Shown here: in pieces, positions 1-8,666 of the stretch | Numbering within the stretch: position 1 is the first letter of the stretch | How the letters are laid out: every line of letters begins with the position of its first letter | NCBI RefSeq assembly: GCF_022448905.1 | Contig: NZ_JAKVCW010000023.1 | Span: 1 to 51,081, forward strand | Reading direction: 5' to 3' | From: Shimia sp. | Lineage (GTDB): Bacteria; Pseudomonadota; Alphaproteobacteria; Rhodobacterales; Rhodobacteraceae | Length of the DNA stretch: 51,081 nt | The notes under the pieces: generated by a model | Database searches by the model: none | What the model saw: only the letters and a program-made list of their open reading frames with translations | Told to the model about the DNA's origin: nothing | Position numbers and translations under genes: made by a program

Positions 1-212
1 GCGACTGTTTCACGGAGGTGCAGAGAAAGAAGGACAATGAGACTGTCGTTTCCAATAGGTGAAGAGACAGGTCGTCCCTCCTGGCGTGAGGCAACACCCC
101 ACGCAGATGTGGTACAGTCATCGACCAATTTGCCTCCTCAGCCGCGAAGACGCTTTTGTTTGGAGAAAGAGAGATTAGTCTGCTCGGGATACCACACCTA
201 AAGGACACTGCT
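1..212. other. Window edge, no supported gene
   Basis: This stretch precedes the first supported start codon. One frame is open from the window edge and contains an ATG at 37, after an AAGGA-like sequence, ending in a stop at 199-201. The resulting 54-codon peptide shows no recognisable features and its codon use does not look coding. I treat the stretch as upstream region of the hydrolase gene; its promoter is not obvious. Confidence 0.4.
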
Positions 213-1889
213 TTGACCTGGCTGCGCCGTTGGATTTTTCGTTTTTCGCTCCGCAGCTTTTTGCTGGGGCTTGCGTTCTTTGCCGCCTCTATGACGCCCT
301 CCCTTATTCCCAGAGGCGCGGTGGAACAGGGTATTCTGGGGGGCGTGATCATTGCGATTGGATATCTGCTGGGGCAGTCCCTCAGCCTGATCTGGCAAGC
401 GGCGGATTTACCGCGCCTTAGCGGCCGCATTGGCACTGTCTTTGATACCCTTCTGACACTTGCCGTGATTGCGCTGACGATCTGGATCTTGGTCTACAGT
501 TTGGAATGGCACAACGAACTGCGCGGTAAGATGGATATGGAGGCGGTGGAAGGGCGACACCTGGCCCGCCTGATCACGCTCACATCGCTGACCTTTCTGG
601 GGCTTTATGCGGTGGGGGCATTGGTGGCCGCGCTGTTCCGTTGGGTGCGGGCGAAGTTCTATCGCATCATGCCGCCGCGCCGCGCCAATGTGCTGGGTGT
701 GGTGACTGTCTTTGCCATTCTGTTTGTTGTCACACGGGACGGGATTTTTGACCGGGTCGTGGCTTCCTTGGATCAGAGCTATGAGGCGGCGCAGGAGTTG
801 TTTGACGTGGCCCCGCCCCTACCCCCTCATGCGCATCAATCTGGCTCCACCGCGTCGCTGATTGATTGGGCCGCCATGGGGCAGCCCGGTCGGGACTTTG
901 TTTTGACCGGCCCCACTGCCAAAGCGATTTCCGCCTTTACCGGCCAGCCCGCCAAAGAACCGCTGCGGGTCTATGTCGGGCGTGCCAATGGCGAGACCCC
1001 CAGAGAGCGCGCAGAGCTGGCTTTGGCGGAGCTGATCCGCGTTAAGGCGTTTGAACGCGAGGTGCTGATTGTCACCAGCCCAACCGGCACCGGGTGGATG
1101 GATCCGGGCTCCCATGATCCGGTGGAGTATATGCACAATGGCGACATCGCCACGGTGAGTGTGCAGTACTCCTATTTGCAGTCGCCGCTGGCACTGATTT
1201 TGGAAACCCGCACCGGGCTGGATCAGGCGACAGCGTTGTTGGAAGTGGTGCATGAGTATTGGGAGACCTTGCCCAAAGACACGCGGCCCCGGCTGTATGC
1301 CCATGGGCTCAGCCTTGGAGCCTGGTCGTCGATGTATGCCACCAACCTGTTCCGCCTGCTGGATGATCCGATCAACGGTGCGTTTTGGGCCGGGCCGCCG
1401 TTCCCCTCCCGTTTCTGGCAGACCATTCAGAACGCGCGCAACTCGGACAGCCCCTGGGTGTTGCCGGAGTTGGGCACAGGCTCTCTGGTGCGCTATGCCA
1501 ACCATTTCCACGATGCCTCCGAAGCCCCCGGCCCCTGGGGGCGGATGCGGATTGCCTTTTTGCAGTACTCCAGCGATCCGATTGTGTTTTACGATCCGTT
1601 CTCGCTATTTCGAGCACCGGAATGGATGAACGATCCGCCTGCCGAGGATGTCTCCCGCCATCTGGTGTTCATTCCGATTGTCACCCAGTTCCAGTTGGCG
1701 TTGGATATGGCGCTGTCCTTTGGCGCACCGCCCGGCCACGGCCATGCCTACTATGCGCGGGATTACATTTCACCTTGGGCCGAAGTCACGGCGCCGGCGG
1801 GATGGACCCGCGCAGACACAAAGCGGCTACGCGCACATTGTGACCTTGGGGTTGGGCTTGGATGCCGCAATGAGATCGGAGCAAAGTAA
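213..1889 (+). CDS. Membrane-anchored alpha/beta-hydrolase (Abhydrolase_9 family)
   Basis: About 558 residues. The first ~200 residues hold several hydrophobic helices (for example LLGLAFFAASMTPSLIPR, VLGVVTVFAILFVV), matching the membrane N-terminal domain of the Abhydrolase_9 family. The rest is a hydrolase domain with the nucleophile elbow HGLSLGAW (GxSxG) and a late GHGHAYY segment likely to supply the catalytic His. The frame stays open to a TTG at 156, but the TTG at 213 follows AAGGA with good spacing and gives MTWLRRW followed by a basic, then hydrophobic segment, so I prefer it. Family knowledge gives only a likely esterase or lipase activity at the inner membrane; the substrate is unknown. 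It stands alone on the plus strand. Confidence 0.75.
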   Translation: MTWLRRWIFRFSLRSFLLGLAFFAASMTPSLIPRGAVEQGILGGVIIAIGYLLGQSLSLIWQAADLPRLSGRIGTVFDTLLTLAVIALTIWILVYSLEWHNELRGKMDMEAVEGRHLARLITLTSLTFLGLYAVGALVAALFRWVRAKFYRIMPPRRANVLGVVTVFAILFVVTRDGIFDRVVASLDQSYEAAQELFDVAPPLPPHAHQSGSTASLIDWAAMGQPGRDFVLTGPTAKAISAFTGQPAKEPLRVYVGRANGETPRERAELALAELIRVKAFEREVLIVTSPTGTGWMDPGSHDPVEYMHNGDIATVSVQYSYLQSPLALILETRTGLDQATALLEVVHEYWETLPKDTRPRLYAHGLSLGAWSSMYATNLFRLLDDPINGAFWAGPPFPSRFWQTIQNARNSDSPWVLPELGTGSLVRYANHFHDASEAPGPWGRMRIAFLQYSSDPIVFYDPFSLFRAPEWMNDPPAEDVSRHLVFIPIVTQFQLALDMALSFGAPPGHGHAYYARDYISPWAEVTAPAGWTRADTKRLRAHCDLGVGLGCRNEIGAK

Positions 1890-1912
1890 CGCGTGGAAAA
1901 GGGGGGCACCTG

Positions 1913-2575
1913 TCAGCGCGCCACCAACTTACATGCACGCCAGCCAAAACAGCGCAGGCTTAGGTCCGCCTGTCGCAGCGCAGTGCGGAGCCGGTCTGAG
2001 AAAAAGAGTCGACTCTCAATCTGGGGGTCGATCCAGACGTCAACATCGGGAATGCACGCTTCATCCAAGGCAAGAAACTTCCCCTTTTCGGGAAACATAT
2101 CCCATGTGGTACCGTGACCAAGTAAGTCCAGTATGCCCTTTGATTTTTCGGGCACCAGTGCCCTCACGGCGTTGCGAACATCCCAAATATAGAGGTCATC
2201 GGGGCGCTGTGTTACTTGGTCAAACTCATAGAGCTTAATTGGGTAAAAAGATGTGTCGCCAAGGTCGAACCGCTCCAAGACCGCCTTCATATGTCCAGAC
2301 ACGATTGGAATGCCCAAATGCACCGTAAATGCATCGGGGAGGTTATCGCGCTTCTTTCTTGGCTCATCTTTGTAGCGCCAGAAAGAAAACAACGGCAACA
2401 CCTCAGCACTCAACGCACCTCGCCCCAAACTAAAAAAATTGCGCCGAAAATCCACAAAGACATTTGTCCAATCCAAGGATTCAGGCTCATGATCCGTCGG
2501 CATTTGAAAGTAGATGTTCCTCACGTTACGTGAGTCATATAGCAGAAGTGACTCCCAGACTTTCGGATGTGTCAC
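1913..2575 (-). CDS. Imm11/DUF1629-like protein (orphan immunity-type)
   Basis: 220 residues starting at a GTG preceded by TAGGG. The layout resembles the Imm11 (DUF1629) family of polymorphic-toxin immunity proteins: GIPIVSGHMKAVLERF, then FYPIKLYEF, then DLYIWDVRNAVRAL, and a C-terminal VWIDPQIESRLFFSDRLRTA followed by a hydrophobic end. In that family the 'S..lk.aLe' segments occur in the middle and near the C-terminus, as here. No toxin gene with a pre-toxin or nuclease domain is adjacent. It lies 32 bp downstream of the ABC/cNMP protein on the same strand and could be co-transcribed. Base composition is more AT-rich than its neighbours (for example around 2400-2480), suggesting acquisition. 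The assignment rests on pattern recognition only. Confidence 0.55.
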   Translation of the reverse strand: MTHPKVWESLLLYDSRNVRNIYFQMPTDHEPESLDWTNVFVDFRRNFFSLGRGALSAEVLPLFSFWRYKDEPRKKRDNLPDAFTVHLGIPIVSGHMKAVLERFDLGDTSFYPIKLYEFDQVTQRPDDLYIWDVRNAVRALVPEKSKGILDLLGHGTTWDMFPEKGKFLALDEACIPDVDVWIDPQIESRLFFSDRLRTALRQADLSLRCFGWRACKLVAR

Positions 2576-2607
2576 GATACCCTACCATTCCCGCCTGACC
2601 GTGCCGA

Positions 2608-5600
2608 TCAGGCGTCTTCAGTTTCACTGTTGCTTTGCTTTGGCGCGCCGACATAGCCGGAGACCGCTTGCAGGATGCGGAAGGCGGTGGAGGCGTCGTT
2701 TTCGACCACCGCCATAAACTCGCTTTCGCCCAAGCGCAGCATTTCCAGATCGGATTTGGCATACATGTCCAGCGCGCGCTTTTCCTTGCGGATCAGGGCC
2801 AGTTCGCCCACCAGCGTGCCCGCCCCCGCCTCGGCCACAACATGGGATTGGCCGTCCGGCGTGCGATAGCCCAGACCGGCCTCACCTTCGAGGATCAGAT
2901 AGGCGCCATCAGAGGGATCATCCCCCATATGGAAGACGTACTCGCCCGCCGGGGCGCTGTGCCATTGCGCGCCAAAGGCCAAGAGACGCATTTGGCGGCG
3001 GGACAGCCCGTTGAACATATCGGCCGAAGCCAGCGCGCGCATTTTGCGGCGCAGGTCGGCGCTGGCGGCGTTATCTGTGTCGTCCACCGCAGCCACACCG
3101 CTGTCTTTCAGACGGCCGTGTTCCAGCTCCAACACCAGATCAAAGCTGTCGGCGTCCTCAAACTCTTCCTCCAGATAGAGGAAGGTTGTGTTGGGCAGCA
3201 GTTCGCGCAGGTTGGCGATGGTATGAGCGGCCTGGCCTTCCTCATAGTTGGCAAGACAGCGGTTGAGGATCATCACATCGGGCTTTTTGATCGCCGCGCG
3301 GCTGATGGCGAGCGGTTCGGCAAAGGCAGAGGGCAGCCCTGCGCCGCCAATGCCGGTGGGCACGGCAAACAGCAGCTCGGCCACCTCTTGTTTCATCCCG
3401 GCTTCTGCCAGTGTTTGCGCAACGATGTCGCGAATTTGCTCGGCACGGGGGCCCGCAGAGGCGGCAAGTTTGCCAAAGATCGCGTTTTCCAGCACCGTCA
3501 GGCCGGGAGCGTAGCGGTCTTCGCGCAGGGGGGCAAAATAGACGGCGGTCCATTCTGACAGCTTTTGCGCCTCGGAATGGCGCAGTTCTAAAATGGATTG
3601 CTTGAGCTCATCGCTAAAGCCCGCGCCGATGCGTTCTGCCGACACAAGAAGCGGCAGCGAGATCATCTGCTCCAGCTCTTCTTGTGTCATATTGGCCAGC
3701 CGCACATCACGGCTCTTGGCAAATAGCTCCACATTGCGGGTGAAGTCATCCGGATCAAAACCAAGCTGCTGGAACAGCGGGTGGTCGGTGCCGTCCACGC
3801 CAAAGGTCTGGTTCAGCATTTCCACCACTTCGCGGCTCATGCGCAGGATGCTCTCTTCGATGCCCAGCTCTTGCAGCAGTTTCAGGAACTCGCTGATGCG
3901 CTCTTCGCGGCCATCGGTGATCATCTGCCGCGGGGTGGCAAAGAACAGGTTGGCGGCCACAGGCAGGGCCGGGTTGTACTGCTCGCGGTCAAAGCGGAAG
4001 TAGGATTTGGTGAGGCCTGCCTTGTCCAGCGCCGCGCGGATTTGCGGGCGCAGATCGACAAGAGTTTGCGCCAATTCCGGGTGGTCGCTCTCAGCAAAGG
4101 GTTGGTCCAGACCTTTGCGGAACAGGGCATTGCCCGCGCCGGTGGCGTCCATGACTTTCACCCACCAGGCGTGCACATCGTCTTCGTTGGTCAGATCACC
4201 AAGCGCTGGATTGACCCAATCCGAGAACAGACGATCGGCGCTGTTACCGGTGCGGCTGGATTCATAGGCGCGTTTTTTCTCTTCCGCCTCGCCCATGGGG
4301 TCGGGAAGATCGGAGAGCGGTTTTTGCTTGAGCGGCATCAGCACGTTGTCGCCAAAGGTGCCTTCAAACACGTAGGGCGACGGGTCGGCGTAGCCCACGC
4401 GGGTGGCGATCACGCGTTGGTGCAGGTCGTTGAGTTTGACGTCGCCAATGGAGAGCGAGCCGCTCAAAGGCGTGATCTCACGTGTGAACAGCTCGGCCAC
4501 GGCCCGGCGCTCTTCGGCGTCTTGCGAGCGGATGCCGATCACTGCGCCTTGGCGCACGGTTGTGGAGATGTTTTCCAACACGCTGTCGCCATCGTGGTCA
4601 CGGACGTAGACGTCTTTGAGAACGATGTCGCCGGTCAGGCGTGGGATGTCGTCGGGCTCATTGTCGATCAGCTCTTCATCCACCATACCGGATGGGCCAA
4701 AACGATCGCCGATCAAGTGCCACCGCAGGGACAGATCGGCAACGCGGTTGTAGTAGTTCAGCAGTTCTTTCCACGGCGAAGACAGGTCTTTGTACGCCGC
4801 CAAAGCCGCGACAAGCGCGCCGAGGGTGACTTGACCGCGGATCACAAGAAGGCCGCCCACGAGGTAAAAGAAGAACGGCGTCAGCTGGGTGATGAAGTTG
4901 TTGAGGAACTTCATGAAGAACTTCTTCTTGTAGATCGACAGGCGGATCAGGAAGAGCGTTCCCAGACGGCGGGTGATTTGCGATAGGCGGAAGCGCCAGC
5001 CGCCGTTGCCGCGCAGCTCGGGCGTGCCGGTGGCGGTTTCGCCAATTTCAGCGGCGAGATGACGGACCTGCACAATGCGGTCTTTGTTCAAGAGGTTGAT
5101 CTGACGTTGCAGCTTGGGAATGAGCCAGGCCTGCAAGGGGATCAGCGCGATTGCCGCGAGGCCAAACCAGACGTTTTGCAGAAACAGGAAGGTCAGGATG
5201 GTGAGCATTTGCCCGGCCTGCATCACCGGCAGGCTGATTGCGTCGCCCATCATGCCGCCAAGCGGTTCGGCCTCGGCTGTGACCATGCTGACCATTTCGC
5301 CTTGAGAGGTGCGGCGCAGGTAGGGCTGCGGGAAGCGGGTGATGCGGGAAATCAGCGTGTAGCGATAGCGGCGCAGCATACGTTCCGAGAGCACTCCTTT
5401 CATGGTGTTGATGCGCATTTTCATCAGGCCGTGGAACAAGACCGCCAGCAGAAACAAAACACTGAGCATGATCAGGTAGTTTTCCTGCGTCATCTCCCAA
5501 TTGAGCACGTCGATGTAGGAGGTGTCCGCATCAATCGCGTCGTTGATGATGCGTTTGGGCAGCTCCAAGGTCAGGAACTGCAACGGAAAAAGACAGACCG

Positions 5601-5721
5601 TCAGGACCAGAAGCACCATCTGGTCACGTTTTGAATACTTCCAGATGAAGGCAAATAATGAGCGTTCGATACCGTCTACTCCCGGTTTGCAGCGCGGGGT
5701 CCGCGCCGTCCCATTCGGCAA
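2608..5721 (-). CDS. ABC-exporter-like protein with degenerate ATPase and C-terminal cNMP-binding domain
   Basis: 1037 residues. Residues ~30-330 form a type IV ABC-exporter membrane domain (six hydrophobic segments, LPKRIINDAID, QGEMVSMVTAEAEPLGGMMGD). A nucleotide-binding-like domain starts near 362 (GDIVLKDVYVRD), but the Walker A position reads GIRSQDAEERRA (397-407), the signature position GAGLPSAFAEPLAISRA (793-809), Walker B MILNRCL (817-823), and the Q- and H-loops are also lost. About 270 residues (466-735) are inserted between FEGTFGDNV and LTVLENAIFG. Residues ~900-1020 are a cyclic-nucleotide-binding fold with GELALIRKEKRA in the phosphate-binding position. I infer a pseudo-ATPase membrane protein that responds to a cyclic nucleotide; transport is doubtful. 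Translation starts at a TTG or slightly downstream; the start is uncertain. Confidence 0.8.
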   Translation of the reverse strand: MPNGTARTPRCKPGVDGIERSLFAFIWKYSKRDQMVLLVLTVCLFPLQFLTLELPKRIINDAIDADTSYIDVLNWEMTQENYLIMLSVLFLLAVLFHGLMKMRINTMKGVLSERMLRRYRYTLISRITRFPQPYLRRTSQGEMVSMVTAEAEPLGGMMGDAISLPVMQAGQMLTILTFLFLQNVWFGLAAIALIPLQAWLIPKLQRQINLLNKDRIVQVRHLAAEIGETATGTPELRGNGGWRFRLSQITRRLGTLFLIRLSIYKKKFFMKFLNNFITQLTPFFFYLVGGLLVIRGQVTLGALVAALAAYKDLSSPWKELLNYYNRVADLSLRWHLIGDRFGPSGMVDEELIDNEPDDIPRLTGDIVLKDVYVRDHDGDSVLENISTTVRQGAVIGIRSQDAEERRAVAELFTREITPLSGSLSIGDVKLNDLHQRVIATRVGYADPSPYVFEGTFGDNVLMPLKQKPLSDLPDPMGEAEEKKRAYESSRTGNSADRLFSDWVNPALGDLTNEDDVHAWWVKVMDATGAGNALFRKGLDQPFAESDHPELAQTLVDLRPQIRAALDKAGLTKSYFRFDREQYNPALPVAANLFFATPRQMITDGREERISEFLKLLQELGIEESILRMSREVVEMLNQTFGVDGTDHPLFQQLGFDPDDFTRNVELFAKSRDVRLANMTQEELEQMISLPLLVSAERIGAGFSDELKQSILELRHSEAQKLSEWTAVYFAPLREDRYAPGLTVLENAIFGKLAASAGPRAEQIRDIVAQTLAEAGMKQEVAELLFAVPTGIGGAGLPSAFAEPLAISRAAIKKPDVMILNRCLANYEEGQAAHTIANLRELLPNTTFLYLEEEFEDADSFDLVLELEHGRLKDSGVAAVDDTDNAASADLRRKMRALASADMFNGLSRRQMRLLAFGAQWHSAPAGEYVFHMGDDPSDGAYLILEGEAGLGYRTPDGQSHVVAEAGAGTLVGELALIRKEKRALDMYAKSDLEMLRLGESEFMAVVENDASTAFRILQAVSGYVGAPKQSNSETEDA

Positions 5722-5851
5722 ATGCTACCAACCGAAGTGGGGCCTGTTCAAACGGATTCTTAATCGAAGTTTGCTAGAGTGAAAACAGAGGTTTGCTGTT
5801 CCTTGATTCTACCGCTAGTCTCTTTTCAGAACTTAGGATGGGGCGAGGTCT

Positions 5852-6235
5852 ATGGACCAGATCACGACAGTGTTGTTGCTGGTCGCGGCACTTCAGATCA
5901 AACACTTGGTGGCGGATTTTTTCCTGCAGAACGCTAAGATGATCATGGGCCGCGAGAAATACTGGCATATGGGGCGCGCGCAGCACGCGGGCATCCATGC
6001 GGTTTTCTCGATCCTTGTTCTGGCCGTGTTTGGTGCCAGCCCAATGCTGATTTTCTGGATGGTGCTGGTGGAGTTCATTGTGCATTTCCACATTGACTGG
6101 GCCAAGGCGCGCTATTCGATGAACCGCAACCTGACCCCGGATCAACCGCTTTACTGGTACGCGATGGGCACCGATCAGGCGCTGCATCAACTGACCTATC
6201 TGGTGATGATCTGGGCCTATTACGCCTGTCAGTGA
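5852..6235 (+). CDS. DUF3307 membrane protein
   Basis: 127 residues with a GAGG sequence before the ATG. It matches the DUF3307 family: LLLVAALQIKHLVADFFLQN at the N-terminus, HAGIHAVFSILVLAVFG, FIVHFHIDWAKARY, and a final hydrophobic HQLTYLVMIWAYYA. Several histidines and an aspartate sit in or beside three to four membrane helices, which is typical of the family. Function is unknown. It converges with the MaoC gene, whose end lies 3 bp away, so both must terminate in or beside each other's coding region. Confidence 0.85.
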   Translation: MDQITTVLLLVAALQIKHLVADFFLQNAKMIMGREKYWHMGRAQHAGIHAVFSILVLAVFGASPMLIFWMVLVEFIVHFHIDWAKARYSMNRNLTPDQPLYWYAMGTDQALHQLTYLVMIWAYYACQ

Positions 6236-6238
6236 GGG

Positions 6239-7018
6239 TTAGGCGGCGGTGAAAATGTCCACGATGGCGTGGATGTCTTGTGTTTCGCTGACCACAAACA
6301 CCCGCGATTTTGTTTTTGATGTTTGCGAAACGACCACCTGAACCGAGGTATTGACCAACGCGGGCGACAAGAAGCGGGCGCGGAGGTCTTGGATTTGGGT
6401 GTTGGGACTGGTCTGCGCAAAAGCCATCTCCGCCAAGGCACACAGCAACATGCCCGGCGCAATCACATCCTTGAAACCGGCCGCTTGTGCGGCGGCTTTG
6501 TCTACGTGCAGCGGATTTGGATCGTGCGCCAATGTGGTGTAGCGCGCGATATGGGTTGCGGCGAGCGGCAATGTCGCAAAGGTTTGTGCCCCCTGCCCCA
6601 GCATGTTGGTCTGAAGCTCGGGTGCGGACAGGGCGCGGATTGCCTCTGGCGTCAGAAAGCGGACGCGGGTTTCAAGCGCAGCCTCTGTGTCCTCAATCTG
6701 AAAGCCCAGGCGCGCCGATCTGGCGTCGGCTTGAGTGGACACCAAAACACTTGCCCCCGCTGACAAGGATTGGTTGGATATCCCAGTGATCCGTTGGCTT
6801 TCATGAACAGCAAACGTGCCGGCTTGTGCAGTGAGGTTGCCCCGAACCTCCGCAAGCGCGGGATCGCCCAGCAAGAAGGCGGCGCGGGTTGAGAGCCGAA
6901 TGGCTTTGGCAGGAAGCTTTAGGAGCTCAGCGGTCAACTCGGACAAAGCTGCGCTGTCGCTCTCGGCCACACCGGTTGCCAACTGCCGCAGGTCTGCGCC
7001 CATCTCAATTTGGGGCAT
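6239..7018 (-). CDS. MaoC-like dehydratase domain protein
   Basis: About 259 residues from the ATG at 7018, which follows AGGG; an ATG at 7003 is the alternative. The C-terminal half is a hot-dog MaoC/hydratase-2 domain with the diagnostic HDPNPLHVDKAAAQAAGF motif (Asp and His of the hydratase dyad) and VIAPGMLLCALAEMAFA. The N-terminal half resembles a degenerate hot-dog repeat (FLLGDPALAEVRGNL), as in double-hot-dog hydratases. It probably hydrates or dehydrates an acyl thioester. The start lies within the end of the ketosynthase gene, so it is the third gene of an acyl carrier protein-ketosynthase-hydratase operon; the substrate is probably bound to the neighbouring carrier protein. Confidence 0.75.
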   Translation of the reverse strand: MPQIEMGADLRQLATGVAESDSAALSELTAELLKLPAKAIRLSTRAAFLLGDPALAEVRGNLTAQAGTFAVHESQRITGISNQSLSAGASVLVSTQADARSARLGFQIEDTEAALETRVRFLTPEAIRALSAPELQTNMLGQGAQTFATLPLAATHIARYTTLAHDPNPLHVDKAAAQAAGFKDVIAPGMLLCALAEMAFAQTSPNTQIQDLRARFLSPALVNTSVQVVVSQTSKTKSRVFVVSETQDIHAIVDIFTAA

Positions 7019-8219
7019 AGGCCCTGGCAATCAAGGTTGCGTTGATGCCACCAAACGCCAGCGAGTTGGACATAACGGCACCCAACGGTTTGGGCTTGGC
7101 CACATTGGCAACCGGATCAAGGCCGATCTTGGGGTCGACCTCGGTGAAGTTGATAGTCGGCGGCACCGATTGACGTTGCAACGCGCCGATGGCGACGATC
7201 ATTTCCAAAGCGCCCGCCGCGCCAAGCCCGTGGCCGTGGATGGGCTTGGTGGAGGAGACATCCAGCCCGTCTAGATCATCACCAAACACGTCGCGCAGCG
7301 CCGTCACCTCGTTCACGTCATTGGCCACCGTGCCGGTGCCATGGGCGTTCACATAGCCGACGTCCGAAGGCGTCAGGCTCGCGGACTTGAGCGCAATGCG
7401 CATACAGGCGGCAGCGCGGTTGGGATCGGGGCGCAAGAGATCACCGGCGTCGGAGTTGGTGCCAAAGCCAACCAGTTCACACAAGATAGCCGCCCCGCGT
7501 GCCTCAGCGCTTTCCAGGCTTTCCAGCACCAGAACCCCCGCGCCTTCGCCAAGGATCATGCCATTGCGGTCTTTGCTGAACGGGCGGTTCACATCCGCCG
7601 TCATCACCCGAAGCAGCTCCCAGACTCGAAACACGCCGCTTTCCAGACAGGCTTCCGAACCGCCAGCTAGGCAGCGATCCACTTGGCCAGAGGCGATCAT
7701 CTGATAGCCCATACCAATGGACTGGCTGCCCGACGAACAGGCGGTGGCGAGGCACAGCGCCGGACCGGTTGCGCCAAACTCCATGGAGACCCAGCTGGCG
7801 GCGGCGTTGTTCATGATTTTGGGCACAGACATGGGATCCAAGCGCATCGACCCCTCTCGCCCAAACTTCATATAATTGACATTGAGTGTCTGCCCGCCAC
7901 CAAACCCAGACCCAATCGAGACACCACAAGCCTCGCCAAAATGCGTCTCAGACAGGCCAGCCTGCGCTACGGCCTCACGTGCAGCAGATAATGCGTATTC
8001 CACCACAGGTTCGCGCATGCGGTGCGGCTTTTCCCCCAACACCTCCGCCAGATCAGTCTCAGACAAACGCGCAGCCGTTTTAACCCGTTGCGCATCCAGA
8101 TCGTCAAATGAAATAGGTTTGACACCGGAGCGCCCCGTCTGCGTGGCCTCAATCAATTTGGCCGCGCCAAGACCGCAGGCGGAAACGGCGCCGAGGCCGG
8201 TGACGACGACGCGGCTCAC
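7005..8219 (-). CDS. Beta-ketoacyl-ACP synthase (FabF-like)
   Basis: 404 residues, the normal length for a KAS II-type enzyme. All three catalytic residues are visible: Cys161 in CLATACSSGSQS, His293 in VNAHGTGT, and His330 in KPIHGHGLGAAGA. It should condense an acyl primer with malonyl-ACP. The start overlaps the stop of the acyl carrier protein gene by 4 nt (ATGA), indicating translational coupling, and the MaoC gene follows. No ketoreductase, acyltransferase or enoyl reductase is present, so this is not the housekeeping fatty-acid operon. A specialised acyl chain (secondary metabolite, lipid tail or modified fatty acid) is more likely; the product is unknown. Confidence 0.9.
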   Translation of the reverse strand: MSRVVVTGLGAVSACGLGAAKLIEATQTGRSGVKPISFDDLDAQRVKTAARLSETDLAEVLGEKPHRMREPVVEYALSAAREAVAQAGLSETHFGEACGVSIGSGFGGGQTLNVNYMKFGREGSMRLDPMSVPKIMNNAAASWVSMEFGATGPALCLATACSSGSQSIGMGYQMIASGQVDRCLAGGSEACLESGVFRVWELLRVMTADVNRPFSKDRNGMILGEGAGVLVLESLESAEARGAAILCELVGFGTNSDAGDLLRPDPNRAAACMRIALKSASLTPSDVGYVNAHGTGTVANDVNEVTALRDVFGDDLDGLDVSSTKPIHGHGLGAAGALEMIVAIGALQRQSVPPTINFTEVDPKIGLDPVANVAKPKPLGAVMSNSLAFGGINATLIARAYAPN

Positions 8220-8485
8220 GCCTCTGCGGCCTGATGCGCTTCGATTTTGGAGATCGCGAGGTTTAACAGATCCTGCACCGTCACAACGTCGGTCAGCTCA
8301 TTGTCCACTGAGACATAAGCGCCGTATTTTTCCTCAATTGCCATGAGGATCATCACAAAGTCCGCGGACTGAATGTCCAGCTCCTCAAGCGGTCTTTCTG
8401 GTGTGATTTCAGAAGGTTCCACCATGCCTTCCTGCGCGACCAGTTCGAGCAATTCTTTGGTCAGCGTCTCACGATTGGTGCTCAT
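8216..8485 (-). CDS. Acyl carrier protein
   Basis: 89 residues with the four-helix carrier pattern. The phosphopantetheine attachment serine is Ser40 in ELDIQSADFV. The usual bacterial motif is DSL, so the DIQS variant marks a specialised carrier rather than housekeeping AcpP. Other conserved elements are EITPERPLEEL before the serine and MILMAIEEKYG after it. It is the first gene of the three-gene operon with the ketosynthase and MaoC protein, and is probably the carrier for both. The 181 bp upstream of its ATG should hold the operon promoter, but I see no clear consensus. Confidence 0.85.
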   Translation of the reverse strand: MSTNRETLTKELLELVAQEGMVEPSEITPERPLEELDIQSADFVMILMAIEEKYGAYVSVDNELTDVVTVQDLLNLAISKIEAHQAAEA

Positions 8486-8666
8486 AGGTGTTCTTCCAGT
8501 TTGTAAAATCTTTGGTCAAAAGGCCCGCGCAAATCTGGCGAGCCCGTCAAGTTTAGGCGGCTAAAAGGGAATTTTCCAGACGGAAGTTTGCGCCAAATTT
8601 CACGTCGGTATTGCGTCGGTATCCGGGCGGTATCGCGACAGTGCAAAATTTGACGTCCACGTCAGC

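Noticed and set aside
37..201. 54-codon plus-strand frame near the window edge
   Set aside because: Codon use and composition look non-coding and it overlaps the likely leader of the hydrolase gene.
3781..4986. 401-residue plus-strand frame antisense to the ABC/cNMP gene
   Set aside because: Same reason: complementary-strand shadow with no domain features.
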